A stretch of 64,000 bases of DNA from NCBI GenBank assembly GCA_963772635.1, contig CAVYYK010000054.1:1-64000 (forward strand), in the 5' to 3' direction. Made by a program: the position numbers and the translations under genes. The stretch is from JAUXFS01 sp963772635 (GTDB taxonomy: Bacteria > Pseudomonadota > Alphaproteobacteria > Rhodospirillales > Defluviicoccaceae). Shown here in pieces: positions 38,272-47,588 of the stretch (position 1 is its first letter; each line of letters begins with the position of its first letter). The notes below the pieces were generated by a model. It had not been told where the DNA came from, made no database searches, and saw nothing but the letters and a program-made list of their open reading frames with translations.

Positions 38272-39228
38272 TTACGCCGGCTCGGGCACGCTCATCCGCA
38301 GGAACTTCTGGCGGCGGCGTTGACGGAGGTCGTCGCCGTCGAAACCGATCAGCGCCGCCAGCGCCTGCTCGACGGCGTCGGCGACGGCGTCGATCGCCTG
38401 CTCGGGATTGCGGTGGGCGCCGCCGAGCGGTTCCGGGATGATGCCGTCGATGACGCCGAGGCCCTTGAGATCCTCCGCGGTGAGCTTCAGCGCCTGGGCG
38501 GCGGCCTTCGCCTGTTCGCCGTCGCGCCACAGGATCGAGGCGCAGCCCTCCGGCGAGATCACCGAGTAGATCGCGTGCTCGAGCATCAGCACCCGATCGG
38601 CGACGGCCAGCGCGATGGCGCCGCCGGAGCCGCCCTCGCCGATCACCACGCTGACCAGCGGCACCCGCACGGCGAAACAGGTCTCGATCGAGCGGGCGAT
38701 CGCCTCGGCCTGGCCACGGGCCTCGGCATCGACGCCGGGATAGGCGCCCGGGGTGTCGACGAAGGTGATCACCGGCAGCCGGAAGCGGTCGGCGAGACGC
38801 ATCAGCCGTTGCGCCTTGCGGTAGCCCTCGGGCCGCGCCATGCCGAAGTTGTGCTCGAGCCGGCCGTCGGTGTCGACGCCCTTCTCATGACCGATGACGA
38901 CGGCGGAACGACCGCGGAACCGACCGAGGCCGCCGACGATCGCCCGGTCCTCGGCAAAGGCGCGGTCGCCGGCCAGCGGCGTGAAGTCGTCGATCAGCCG
39001 GCCGATATAGTCCAATGTGTGCGGCCGCTCGGCATGGCGTGCCACCTGTGCCTTCTGCCACGGGTTGAGCCGGTTGTAAGTCTGGCGCAGCAGCGTCTCC
39101 AGCTTGCTCTGGAGCCGGCCGACTTCGTCGGCGATGTTGAGATCGCCGGTGCCGCTCAGGTGGCGCAGCTCGGCGATCTTGCCTTCCAGCTCGGCGATCG
39201 GTTTTTCGAAGTCCAGGAAAGTGCGCAT
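38272..39228 (-). CDS. accA: acetyl-CoA carboxylase carboxyltransferase alpha subunit
   Basis: 318 aa. Pairs with AccD to move the carboxyl group from biotin to acetyl-CoA, forming malonyl-CoA. FLDFEKPIAELEGKI at the start, FGMARPEGYRKAQRLM, FVDTPGAYPGVDAE and GEGGSGGAIALAVAD are family signatures. Complete; accD is not in the window. Confidence 0.97.
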   Translation of the reverse strand: MRTFLDFEKPIAELEGKIAELRHLSGTGDLNIADEVGRLQSKLETLLRQTYNRLNPWQKAQVARHAERPHTLDYIGRLIDDFTPLAGDRAFAEDRAIVGGLGRFRGRSAVVIGHEKGVDTDGRLEHNFGMARPEGYRKAQRLMRLADRFRLPVITFVDTPGAYPGVDAEARGQAEAIARSIETCFAVRVPLVSVVIGEGGSGGAIALAVADRVLMLEHAIYSVISPEGCASILWRDGEQAKAAAQALKLTAEDLKGLGVIDGIIPEPLGGAHRNPEQAIDAVADAVEQALAALIGFDGDDLRQRRRQKFLRMSVPEPA

Positions 39229-39302
39229 CGGCGTTTCCTAGCACACCGACGGCGCCGAGGCGAAGCCGAAACGCACACACCGCCGCCGCCCCGCCGGGGC
39301 GG

Positions 39303-40274
39303 TTACGACGTCCGGCGCCGGGCCAGCGTCCGGCGCCGGGCCAGCGGGTGGGCGTGCTGGACCAGCGACTTCATGCGCTCGTCGAGCACATGGGTGTAGA
39401 TCTGGGTGGTGCCGATATCGGCATGACCCAGCATCTGCTGCAGGCTGCGCAGATCGGCGCCGTTGGCGAGCAGGTGACTGGCGAACGAATGGCGGAGCAC
39501 GTGGGGAGAGACCCGCTCCGGCGCGACGCCGGCGTCGACGGCGAGCTGCTTCAGCATCTGGGCGAACCGGACCCGGGTCAGGTGGCCGTCGCGCGACCGC
39601 GACGGGAACAACCACGGCGAAGCGGCGAGCCCCCGACCGCGGGGAATATACGATTCGCGCATCGGCGCATAGGCATCCAGCGCCTCCATCGCCGGTTCGG
39701 TCAGCGGCACCATCCGCTCCTTGTCGCCCTTGCCGCGTACCACCAGCATGTGATCGTCGCGTGAAAGCGCCGACAACGGCAGCCCGACGAGCTCGGACAC
39801 CCTGAGCCCGGTGGCATAGAGAACCTCCATCAGCGCGTTCAGACGGACGCCGTCGGCGCCGGAACGCCGCTTCGCCGCGTCGAGCAGGCGCTCGACCTCC
39901 TCCTCGCTGAGATACTTGGGCAGCGATCGTCCCTGACGGGGACTGTCGATGCCCGCCGAGGGGTCGTCGCCACGCACCCCCTCGGAGAGGAGAAAGCGGA
40001 AGAACTGCCGGAACGCCGACAGCCGCCGGGCAGTGGTCCGCGGCGACATGCCGGCCGCCGCCTGGGCCGCCAGATATCCGCGGACCATCGCCGCATCGGC
40101 GGTCTCGGGCGTCCCGCCATGACGGGCGGCGTAGGTGGCCAAGGCGTCGAGATCGCGGCGGTAGGAGTTGACGGTATTGCGGGCGGCGCCGCGCTCGGCG
40201 ACCAGCATCTCCAGAAACGCCTCCACATGGCGCGACGGCGCCACGGTTGCCGGCCGCGCCTGCGCCTCATTCAT
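39303..40274 (-). CDS. xerD: site-specific tyrosine recombinase XerD
   Basis: 323 aa. N-terminal SAM-like DNA-binding domain and catalytic domain with R (ATGLRVSELVGL), K (RGKGDKERMVPL), HxxR (HVLRHSFASHLL), H (MLGHADIGTTQ) and the nucleophile Tyr (IYTHV). Resolves chromosome dimers at dif with XerC. The last residues, ARRRTLARRRTS, come from a 17-18-bp tandem duplication at about 39311-39345. Overlaps the upstream gene by 4 bases. Confidence 0.95.
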   Translation of the reverse strand: MNEAQARPATVAPSRHVEAFLEMLVAERGAARNTVNSYRRDLDALATYAARHGGTPETADAAMVRGYLAAQAAAGMSPRTTARRLSAFRQFFRFLLSEGVRGDDPSAGIDSPRQGRSLPKYLSEEEVERLLDAAKRRSGADGVRLNALMEVLYATGLRVSELVGLPLSALSRDDHMLVVRGKGDKERMVPLTEPAMEALDAYAPMRESYIPRGRGLAASPWLFPSRSRDGHLTRVRFAQMLKQLAVDAGVAPERVSPHVLRHSFASHLLANGADLRSLQQMLGHADIGTTQIYTHVLDERMKSLVQHAHPLARRRTLARRRTS

Positions 40275-42016
40275 CGGTAGGCCGCCACTGCTTCGAGGGC
40301 GAGCGCCCGCCCCTCGTCCTCGAGCCCGACGGCGCCGAGGCTCCTCACCACCTGACCCAGGGTCACGGTATCGGTCGCCGGCGGCCCCCCCTCCCCCAAC
40401 GCCAACAACGCCAGCAGGACGGTCTCGCCGGTCCGCGCGGCCTCCGCCGAAGCGGCCAAACGATTCAGAAGGGCGGCCGGCGGCATGGCGACGGTCGACC
40501 GCCCTGCGCCGCCGAGCAGCGGCTCCCACAACGGCTCCGGAACCGCCACGCCGGTCGCGTCGAGCAGGGAGTAGACCCGCGTCGCACGGTCGCCGGCGCC
40601 TTCGGAATCCCGGATCGATGACCACCAGGCGGCCAGGTCGGCGGCATCCCAACCCTCGGAATCGGCGGCCCAGGCCAAGTGCGCCAGCGGCATCGCCGCG
40701 AGCAGCGCGGCGTCGGCTTGGGGATCGGCCTCGGCTGAAGCGGTCAGGGCCGCGTACCAGTCCTCGGCCGCTTCCCGCTTGCCCGCCACTAGCAGCGCGG
40801 CGATCGCCTCGGGAGCGAAATACATGGTTTCCGGTGAGATCGGAATGCCTTCCACCAACGGCAGATAGACGAGCGCGGTCGCCCCGTAGCGCCCCTGTTC
40901 CCGCCCCGCCTTCAACGCCCGCGCAACGGCCTCGGCGCGGACGCCCGGAGTCTCCCCGGCGACGGCGGAACGGTAGGCGAGGGCGCGGGCGCGGGGGCCG
41001 TCCCCAGCGGCGTCGGCTTTCGAACCGCTCGCCGCCTGCTGCTCGAAGGGCGTGCCGGCATAGAGCTGACGCAACGTATCGGCGGCCAATGCTCCCGCCG
41101 CCTGCGCCCGATCGGCGGCGGCGAGCCGCACTTCCTCCGAAGCGTTGGGGGCGACGGCAACGACGCGGAGTACGGCCAGGTGATCGGACGAGACGACGTC
41201 GGCCGGCAGCATGACCTTGGCGGCCCTCGCCATCGCCAGATGCAGCGGCGTCGGGTCGGGCAACGAATTGATCCGGCCCGGCTCGCCGGCCAGGGCGGCG
41301 ACAAGGGTGAAGAACGCCGGGTCGACTTCGCCCATTTCGCCGAGCAGCGCCACCCCGAGGGCCGCTTTTTCATGCTCGCCGGCCAGCGCCTGGCAAAAGA
41401 TCAGCGCCTTTTGCCAAAAGACGGCGCCCGCCTTGCCGATCCGGTCTTCGGCGATGGCGCACGCGCCGGCGTTGTCGCCGGCGAGCAACAGGGCCTCCAG
41501 GCGGATTTGCGCCAGGTCGGGGTTCGCGGCGCGGGCCGATGTCGCCGCCAGCAATGCCTCGACCCCACCGAAATCGCCCATCGCCAGCAACATTCTCGCC
41601 CTCAGGGCGGCCAGGCTGCCGGGCGCCGACTCGCCCTCGGGCGCGCCGGCCGCCGAGAGCAACAGCCGGCGCATCAGGTCGCGCATCGCTCGCGATCCGG
41701 TGTCGACCGGCAGCCGCGGCAGCAGCGCCTCGACCAACGACCGGCGGGTCCCCTGCCACATGCTCGCGCCGAACCCGCCCTGCTCCGCGGTCAACACCCC
41801 GGTGGAATCGGCATCGACGGTCGAAAGCCGGTCGACGCCGACATCGGCCGGCATCGGTACCGGCGGCACCTCCGGCGGAGACATCCGCGCCGCGACATCC
41901 GGTTCCCGCGGCTCCCGTGCCAGGGCCGAAACTCCTGCAGGACCGGCGAACACAAGAAACACGGCGATCAACCATCGACCGCCCCGGAGCAGACCGCTAG
42001 CGCGGAAAGCGGTCAT
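40271..42016 (-). CDS. secreted repeat-rich helical protein, unknown function
   Basis: 581 aa from MTAFRASGLLRGG; signal peptide to about ALA33. The rest is Ala/Leu-rich helical sequence with TPR-like repeats (GDFGGVEALLAATSARAANPDLAQIRLEALLLAGD in pieces). It sits between xerD and aroK, an arrangement seen in Rhodospirillales, and overlaps both neighbours by a few bases. Function unknown; probably a periplasmic scaffold. Confidence 0.75.
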   Translation of the reverse strand: MTAFRASGLLRGGRWLIAVFLVFAGPAGVSALAREPREPDVAARMSPPEVPPVPMPADVGVDRLSTVDADSTGVLTAEQGGFGASMWQGTRRSLVEALLPRLPVDTGSRAMRDLMRRLLLSAAGAPEGESAPGSLAALRARMLLAMGDFGGVEALLAATSARAANPDLAQIRLEALLLAGDNAGACAIAEDRIGKAGAVFWQKALIFCQALAGEHEKAALGVALLGEMGEVDPAFFTLVAALAGEPGRINSLPDPTPLHLAMARAAKVMLPADVVSSDHLAVLRVVAVAPNASEEVRLAAADRAQAAGALAADTLRQLYAGTPFEQQAASGSKADAAGDGPRARALAYRSAVAGETPGVRAEAVARALKAGREQGRYGATALVYLPLVEGIPISPETMYFAPEAIAALLVAGKREAAEDWYAALTASAEADPQADAALLAAMPLAHLAWAADSEGWDAADLAAWWSSIRDSEGAGDRATRVYSLLDATGVAVPEPLWEPLLGGAGRSTVAMPPAALLNRLAASAEAARTGETVLLALLALGEGGPPATDTVTLGQVVRSLGAVGLEDEGRALALEAVAAYR

Positions 42017-42137
42017 TGGGGATGATCTTTTCAACGGGTGCGACCGGCGCCGGAATATCCGAAGTGGCAAGAAATACGACGCCGCCGGCGATCGCCACCA
42101 GGAACGCAATCAGCATCATCCGCGTGAGTATTTTCAT
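41997..42137 (-). CDS. small single-helix membrane protein
   Basis: 46 aa: MKILTRMMLIAFLVAIAGG starts one membrane helix, followed by the proline-rich end SDIPAPVAPVEKIIPNDRFPR in parts. The DIPAP..V.K.IP..RFP tail matches a short conserved alphaproteobacterial protein usually next to aroK. It overlaps the next gene by 20 bases. Confidence 0.8.
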   Translation of the reverse strand: MKILTRMMLIAFLVAIAGGVVFLATSDIPAPVAPVEKIIPNDRFPR

Positions 42138-42377
42138 GTGAACCCTTGATGAGGCGAGTGGGTTAGGGTAATGCCGAGCCCCGTCGACCAACCGACCGGA
42201 TACGCTTGTTAGGGTCGCCCGGTGCAATGACGACAGCCGGACTCGACTATGCTAGGTTTCAACTATGGCGAATATTCGGCAATTTACCTACGACAAGGCC
42301 GGCGTTCAACGACCTCGAGAACAACCGGCCCGATCGTATCCAGTCCGGTGACGACGCCCGTTACCGGCGCCGACGGC

Positions 42378-42917
42378 ATGTCGATCGTCTTGGTCGGCCT
42401 GATGGGAGCGGGCAAGACCAAGATCGGCCGTCTGCTCGCACAGCGCCTGGAGATGCCGTTCGTCGATGCGGACGACCAAATCGTAGAGGCGGCCGGCTGT
42501 TCCATCGAGGAGATCTTCGAAAGGTACGGGGAAGCGGCGTTCAGGGATGGAGAACGGCGGGTCGTCACCCGACTCCTGGACGGGGAGCCGATCGTCCTCG
42601 CCACCGGCGGCGGCTCCTTCATCGATCCCCGAACCCGGGCGAGGATCAAGGAGCGGGGCATCTCCATTTGGTTACGCGCCGAGCTCGATGTTCTGGTGAA
42701 CCGCACCAGCCGGCGGGGCGGCCGTCCCTTGTTGAAGAACCAGGATATCAAAGCGACGCTCGAGAAACTGATGGCCGAGAGGTACCCCATTTACGCCGAA
42801 GCCGACATCGTCATCGATAGCGGCTGGCATTCGGTCGATTCCACCGTGCAGCGGACCCTCGACGCCCTGGCCGCCTTCGGCGAGACCGCGTGTGTCGGCG
42901 GCGAGTGCGGGCGATGA
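42378..42917 (+). CDS. aroK: shikimate kinase
   Basis: 179 aa from ATG 42378; GTG at 42348 (adding about 10 residues) is an equal possibility and would suit the family. P-loop GLMGAGKTKIGRLLA, DADDQIVEAAGCSI (shikimate site), LATGGGSFI and RRGGRPLL lid are intact. Phosphorylates shikimate in aromatic amino-acid synthesis. ATGA overlap with aroB. Confidence 0.94.
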   Translation: MSIVLVGLMGAGKTKIGRLLAQRLEMPFVDADDQIVEAAGCSIEEIFERYGEAAFRDGERRVVTRLLDGEPIVLATGGGSFIDPRTRARIKERGISIWLRAELDVLVNRTSRRGGRPLLKNQDIKATLEKLMAERYPIYAEADIVIDSGWHSVDSTVQRTLDALAAFGETACVGGECGR

Positions 42918-44053
42918 CCGTGACCACCGGTGAAGTCGCCGGGGACGCCGACCTCATCCGGGTCGAGCTGGGGGCCCGCTCCTACGACATCATCGTCGGC
43001 GAAGGGCTGTTGGCGGATCTCGGCACCCGTCTCCGGCCGCTCCTGGCCCAGCCCCGGGTCGGCGTGGTTACCGACGCCAACGTCGCGCCGCTCTATCTGA
43101 AGGACGTGGAGGCTTCCCTGCAACGGGCCGGGATCGACCACATCAGCGTGGTCCTGCCCGCCGGCGAGCAAACCAAGGACTTCGCCCACCTGCAGACGCT
43201 GACCGACCGGCTGCTCGAAGCCCGGGTCGAACGGGGAACCACCCTGGTGGCGCTGGGCGGCGGCGTCGTCGGCGATATCACCGGATTTGCCGCCGGCATC
43301 GTCCTGCGCGGTCTCGACTACGTTCAGGTTCCGACGACGCTTCTGGCGCAGGTGGACAGCTCGGTCGGCGGCAAGACCGGTATCAACACCCGGCGCGGCA
43401 AGAACCTCGTCGGCCTGTTCCATCAGCCGCGGCTGGTGCTCGCCGATGTCGAAACGCTGGACACCCTCGCGCCCAGGCAACTCCTGGCCGGCTACGCCGA
43501 GGTGGTCAAGTACGGTCTGATCGCCGACGCGGATTTCTTTGCCTGGTTGGAAGGCCGAGGCGCCGCGGTGTGCGCCGGAGATCGCGCGGCGCAGGTCCGT
43601 GCGGTGTGCGCCAGCTGTGCGGCGAAGGCCGCGATCGTCGCCGCCGACGAACGCGAGGCCGGTCGTCGAGCGCTGCTCAACCTCGGGCATACCTTCGGCC
43701 ACGCTCTGGAAGCCGAGACCGGCTACGCCGGCACCCTCCTTCACGGCGAAGCCGTCGCCGCCGGCATGGTTCTGGCCTTCGACCTCTCGGTTCGCCTGGG
43801 ATTGTGCCCGACCGAGGACGCCGCCAGGGTACGCCGGCACCTGGAGACGGCGGGCCTGCCCTGCGGATTCGCCGCCCTGCCGGCAATCCGGTGGTCGGCG
43901 GACGCCCTGATCGCGCACATGACGCGAGACAAGAAAGTCCGTGACGGCCGGACGACCTTCGTGCTCGCCCGCGGCATCGGCAAAGCCTTCGTCAGCCGCG
44001 AGGTCGACATCGACGACGTTCATCAACTGCTTCGGGACGCCATCGGAAACTGA
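42914..44053 (+). CDS. aroB: 3-dehydroquinate synthase
   Basis: 379 aa NAD- and metal-dependent enzyme converting DAHP to 3-dehydroquinate. ALGGGVVGDITGFAAG, DSSVGGKTGIN, AEVVKYG and the metal-ligand stretch LNLGHTFGHALE with LLHGEAVAAGM are intact. Coupled to aroK. Confidence 0.97.
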   Translation: MTVTTGEVAGDADLIRVELGARSYDIIVGEGLLADLGTRLRPLLAQPRVGVVTDANVAPLYLKDVEASLQRAGIDHISVVLPAGEQTKDFAHLQTLTDRLLEARVERGTTLVALGGGVVGDITGFAAGIVLRGLDYVQVPTTLLAQVDSSVGGKTGINTRRGKNLVGLFHQPRLVLADVETLDTLAPRQLLAGYAEVVKYGLIADADFFAWLEGRGAAVCAGDRAAQVRAVCASCAAKAAIVAADEREAGRRALLNLGHTFGHALEAETGYAGTLLHGEAVAAGMVLAFDLSVRLGLCPTEDAARVRRHLETAGLPCGFAALPAIRWSADALIAHMTRDKKVRDGRTTFVLARGIGKAFVSREVDIDDVHQLLRDAIGN

Positions 44054-44095
44054 GAGCCTGACGGTCCCGAGCACGACACCATCCGAAACAAGGCC

Positions 44096-45373
44096 ATGTT
44101 GATTACACTGAGCGCCATCTTCGTCCTGCTGCTACTTTCCGCGTTCTTTTCCGGCTCGGAAACCGCGTTGACCGCCGCCTCCCGGCCGCTGATGCACCAG
44201 TTGGAGCAGACCGGCAACGAGAGGGCCGGTCTCGTCAACCGTTTGCAGCAAAGCTCGGACCGGCTGATCGGCACCATCCTGCTCGGCAACAACCTGGTGA
44301 ATATCCTGGCGTCGGCATTGGCGACCAGCCTGCTGATCACCCTTTTCGGTCAAGCCGGGGTCGTCTACGCGACGGTGGCGATGACCTTGCTGGTTCTCAT
44401 TTTCGCCGAGATCCTGCCGAAAACCTATGCGTTCAGGAACGCCAACAAGTTGGCCCTGGGAATCGCCCCGATCATCAAAGTCCTGGTGACGATCCTCTCG
44501 CCGCTGACCCACGCGATGCAGGTCGTGGTCCAGATCACGCTTCGGCTGTTCGGGGCGGAGCCCAAGGCCAAGGAAGGCATGGGCCCGAGCGCCGAAGAGC
44601 TCCGCGGCGCCATCGCCCTGCATACCGGCGAAAAGGGTACGATCAAAACCGAACGCGCGATGCTGCGCAGCATCCTCGACTTGACCGAGGTGGAGGTCGG
44701 GGAAATCATGACCCACCGCAAGAACGTCACCATGATCGATGCCGATGAGCCGGCCGAGAAAGTGGTCAAGCAGGTGTTGGCCAGCCCCTACACCCGCCTT
44801 CCCCTGTGGCGCGGGGAGCCTGACAACATCGTCGGCGTCATCCATGCCAAGGCGCTGCTGCGAGCGGTCAGAGGCGGAGACAGCCAGCTGGACGGTATCG
44901 ACGTGGTGAAGCTGGCCGGGCGGCCATGGTTCGTGCCGGAATCCACCTCGCTCCTGGATCAGCTCCAGGCATTTCGCAAGCGGCGCGAGCATTTCGCGCT
45001 GGTCGTCGACGAATACGGTACCCTGATGGGCATCGTCACCCTCGAAGACATCCTCGAGGAAATCGTCGGCGATATTGCCGACGAGCACGATATCCCCGTG
45101 CCCGGCGTCGTCCGCCAGCCCGACGGCAGTTACGTGGTCCAGGGGACCGTGACCATCCGCGATCTCAACAGGCGGTTCGAATGGGGTCTTCCCGATGAAG
45201 AGGCGGCCACCGTCGCCGGGCTGATCCTCCATGAAGCCCGCCGCATCCCCGATGTCGGGCAGGCGTTCATCTTTCATGGACTGCGGTTCGAGATTCTGCG
45301 CCGCCACCGCCACCAGATCACCGCCATCCGGATTATGCCGCCGCGCGAAGCCGCCGCCGGCGACAAGTCGTAA
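44096..45373 (+). CDS. CNNM/CorC-family (HlyC/CorC) transporter
   Basis: 425 aa. N-terminal DUF21 with about four membrane helices (LLLSAFFSGSETALTAASR), a CBS pair (about residues 205-330, MTHRKNVTMIDADEPAEKV; LVVDEYGTLMGIVTLEDILEEIVGDI) and a C-terminal CorC_HlyC domain. Related proteins handle Mg2+ or Co2+ efflux. 42 bases after aroB, probably the same operon. Confidence 0.93.
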   Translation: MLITLSAIFVLLLLSAFFSGSETALTAASRPLMHQLEQTGNERAGLVNRLQQSSDRLIGTILLGNNLVNILASALATSLLITLFGQAGVVYATVAMTLLVLIFAEILPKTYAFRNANKLALGIAPIIKVLVTILSPLTHAMQVVVQITLRLFGAEPKAKEGMGPSAEELRGAIALHTGEKGTIKTERAMLRSILDLTEVEVGEIMTHRKNVTMIDADEPAEKVVKQVLASPYTRLPLWRGEPDNIVGVIHAKALLRAVRGGDSQLDGIDVVKLAGRPWFVPESTSLLDQLQAFRKRREHFALVVDEYGTLMGIVTLEDILEEIVGDIADEHDIPVPGVVRQPDGSYVVQGTVTIRDLNRRFEWGLPDEEAATVAGLILHEARRIPDVGQAFIFHGLRFEILRRHRHQITAIRIMPPREAAAGDKS

Positions 45374-45396
45374 GGGGCTGTTGGGGAACAAGTGAC

Positions 45397-45415
45397 GCGG
45401 CGGCCGATCCGCCGC
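45397..45415 (+). terminator. probable terminator after the CorC-like gene
   Basis: GCGGCGG and CCGCCGC form a 7-bp stem with a CCGAT loop, followed by CCTTTC, 24 bases after the stop codon. The T-run is short, so efficiency is uncertain. Confidence 0.45.
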
Positions 45416-45495
45416 CCTTTCCCCCGGCCGTCATCAAGGATAGACTGGCAAAGGGCAAAGTAGCCGGAACGACGACAGCAAGGGAGCCGACGACG

Positions 45496-45930
45496 GTGCT
45501 GAAGATCATCCCGGATATCGTCAGCGACCAGACGATCTGCGCAATGCCCGAGACCGGCATCGCCGCCGACGCCGCACGGCGCATGATCGACTTCGACGTC
45601 GGCGCCATCATGGTCGTCGACGACAACGGAAAACTAACCGGCATCGTGACCGAGCGCGACATTGCCCGCCGCGTGGTCGCCGCCCGGCTCGATCCCGAGA
45701 AAACCACCGTCGGACAGATCATGAGCCGGAATCCGGATACCTTGGCTCCCGGGGATTCACCGTTCAATGCGTTGGAGCTCATGTGGATCCGCAATTTCCG
45801 TCACCTGCCCGTTGTCGAAAACGACCGGGTGGTCGGCATGGTCTCCATTCGCGACCTATACGAGGTGATGAAGCTGATCCTTGAAGAGAGCGTCAGCAAA
45901 ACCGAGGCCTCGCTATTCGACGATCTCTAA
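45496..45930 (+). CDS. CBS-domain protein
   Basis: 144 aa made of two CBS motifs (about residues 10-65 and 75-130), e.g. MVVDDNGKLTGIVTERDIARRV and LPVVENDRVVGMVSIRDLYEV. Such stand-alone pairs bind adenine nucleotides and regulate partners; none is identified. Start GTG at 45496 with AGGGAG upstream. Confidence 0.9.
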   Translation: MLKIIPDIVSDQTICAMPETGIAADAARRMIDFDVGAIMVVDDNGKLTGIVTERDIARRVVAARLDPEKTTVGQIMSRNPDTLAPGDSPFNALELMWIRNFRHLPVVENDRVVGMVSIRDLYEVMKLILEESVSKTEASLFDDL

Positions 45931-45939
45931 GAGTCCGCC

Positions 45940-46494
45940 ATGGTGTTGACCAGACCGGTGCCCCGCGACCACATCCATAGCCGCGAAATCCGCTGCCGCG
46001 GTTACCGCCGACGCGACGGCCTCTGGGATGTGGAAGGGTTTCTGGAGGACATCAAGACCTACTCCTTCGCCAATCACGACCGAGAAGGCATCAACGCCGG
46101 CGAACCGATCCACCGCATGCGCATCAGGCTCACGGTGGACGACGAGCTGACGGTGAGGGCCGCGGAGGCCGCGACAGAGGCGGCGCCGTTCGCCATTTGC
46201 GGTGACGTCGCACCGGTGTTCGACTCCCTTGTCGGCCTGCGCATCGGTCCCGGCTGGCGCCGGGCGGTCCGGCAACGGATGGCCGGAGTACACGGGTGTA
46301 CGCACCTCACCGACCTTCTGCTCGGCCCGGTGACCACGACCGTCATACAGACCGTCGCCCCCGCGCGCTCGAAACGCCAGGAGCCGGATGTCGACGGCGG
46401 CAAGCCGGCGATGATCGACAGCTGCCACGCGTTCGCCGGAGACGGTCCGGTGGTCAAGCGGCAATGGCCGGAATTCTACACCGGAGCGGATTAG
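45940..46494 (+). CDS. DUF2889 family protein
   Basis: 184 aa. Conserved segments HSREIRCRGYRRRDGLWDVEG, GCTHLTDLLLGPV and PAMIDSCHAFA define the DUF2889 family, whose function is unknown. It follows the CBS gene by 9 bases and may be co-transcribed. Confidence 0.88.
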   Translation: MVLTRPVPRDHIHSREIRCRGYRRRDGLWDVEGFLEDIKTYSFANHDREGINAGEPIHRMRIRLTVDDELTVRAAEAATEAAPFAICGDVAPVFDSLVGLRIGPGWRRAVRQRMAGVHGCTHLTDLLLGPVTTTVIQTVAPARSKRQEPDVDGGKPAMIDSCHAFAGDGPVVKRQWPEFYTGAD

Positions 46495-46523
46495 GGCTTG
46501 TAGACAATTAGGATAGCGTCGTC

Positions 46524-46796
46524 TTACTTGTCCTCTTCCGGGGTCAGCGTCTTCAACGTCAACGCATGGACTCGATCGGCCAGTTCGGCGGCGAGGACGC
46601 CGTAGACCATCCGTTGCCGTTCCAGTCGGGACTTGCCTTCGAACGCGGACGCGACGACGACCACCTGGAAGTGGGTTTCTCCTTCGGGCCTGGAGCCGGC
46701 ATGCCCGGCATGTCGATCGGACTCGTCGATGATCGTCAGCTTCGCCGGAGCCAGGGCGGCGGTCAGTTTGGTTCGAATGGCTTCCGCCACCTTCAT
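46524..46796 (-). CDS. bolA: BolA family protein
   Basis: 90 aa. AIRTKLTAALAPAKLTIIDES with the conserved H-rich DRHAGHAG stretch, then HFQVVVVASAFEGKSRLERQRMVYGVL. BolA proteins partner monothiol glutaredoxins in Fe-S sensing. Start at 46796; an ATG 12 bases earlier is an alternative. Divergent from the dnaJ-like gene, as in many alphaproteobacteria. Confidence 0.94.
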   Translation of the reverse strand: MKVAEAIRTKLTAALAPAKLTIIDESDRHAGHAGSRPEGETHFQVVVVASAFEGKSRLERQRMVYGVLAAELADRVHALTLKTLTPEEDK

Positions 46797-46957
46797 CGTT
46801 TCCTCCATCGCCGTTGTTCGATGGTACGGCAGCGGCCCAGTTGATATGCTCCGGTGTAACCTTGCAAGCCCGATCTCGCGAATTGACACGTCCGTTAAGG
46901 AAACCGAAAGTCGGTTCGTGGCTTGCTTCCCTCCCAGCGACGAACCATAGTAAACTC

Positions 46958-47527
46958 ATGGCGTACGATACGGGAAAGCGAACCCGGCGGGAATGGCGCG
47001 ACCCGGTGGAAGCACCGGCGATCGACGCGCGATCCTGCGAGTGGGCCGGATGCGGCGACGAAGGCCTCTATCGAGCGCCTTGGTCGCGCGATGAACTGCA
47101 GCGCTACCGATGGTTCTGCCTCGAGCACGTGCGCACCTACAACAAGTCCTGGAACTACTATGCAGGGATGGACGACTATCAGGTCGAAGCCGACGTGCGG
47201 CGCGATACCGTCTGGCAACGTCCTTCTTGGCCGCTGGGCTCGCGTCATCATGGTCCCGGCTTCAGGCCCGGAAGGATATCCGACGGCTTCGGTTTTTTCG
47301 ACGACGGCCCGTACCCAACGCCGAAACGGCCGGCGACGGCCGAAGAGCGGGCGATGGCGACTCTCGATCTGACCCCGCCGGTCACCATCGTCGCCCTCAA
47401 GGCCCGCTACAAACAGTTGGTCAAGCTCTATCACCCGGACGCGAACGGCGGCGACAAGGCCGCGGAGGAAAAGTTCAAAGACATCAGCGAGGCGTATCGG
47501 ATCGTCATGGGCAGTCTGACATCGTGA
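46958..47527 (+). CDS. J-domain protein
   Basis: 189 aa. The N-terminal two thirds is a conserved region with Cys-rich CEWAGCGDEGLYRAPWSRD; the C-terminal 55 residues are a J-domain with the HPD triad (KLYHPDANGG) that stimulates DnaK-type ATPases. Position between bolA and cobS is typical; clients unknown. Confidence 0.92.
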   Translation: MAYDTGKRTRREWRDPVEAPAIDARSCEWAGCGDEGLYRAPWSRDELQRYRWFCLEHVRTYNKSWNYYAGMDDYQVEADVRRDTVWQRPSWPLGSRHHGPGFRPGRISDGFGFFDDGPYPTPKRPATAEERAMATLDLTPPVTIVALKARYKQLVKLYHPDANGGDKAAEEKFKDISEAYRIVMGSLTS

Positions 47528-47588
47528 CCCCGGCCCCCGAAATCGATAGGCGCCGGAATCGGCCGCACAACCACCGGATGGACGAGTT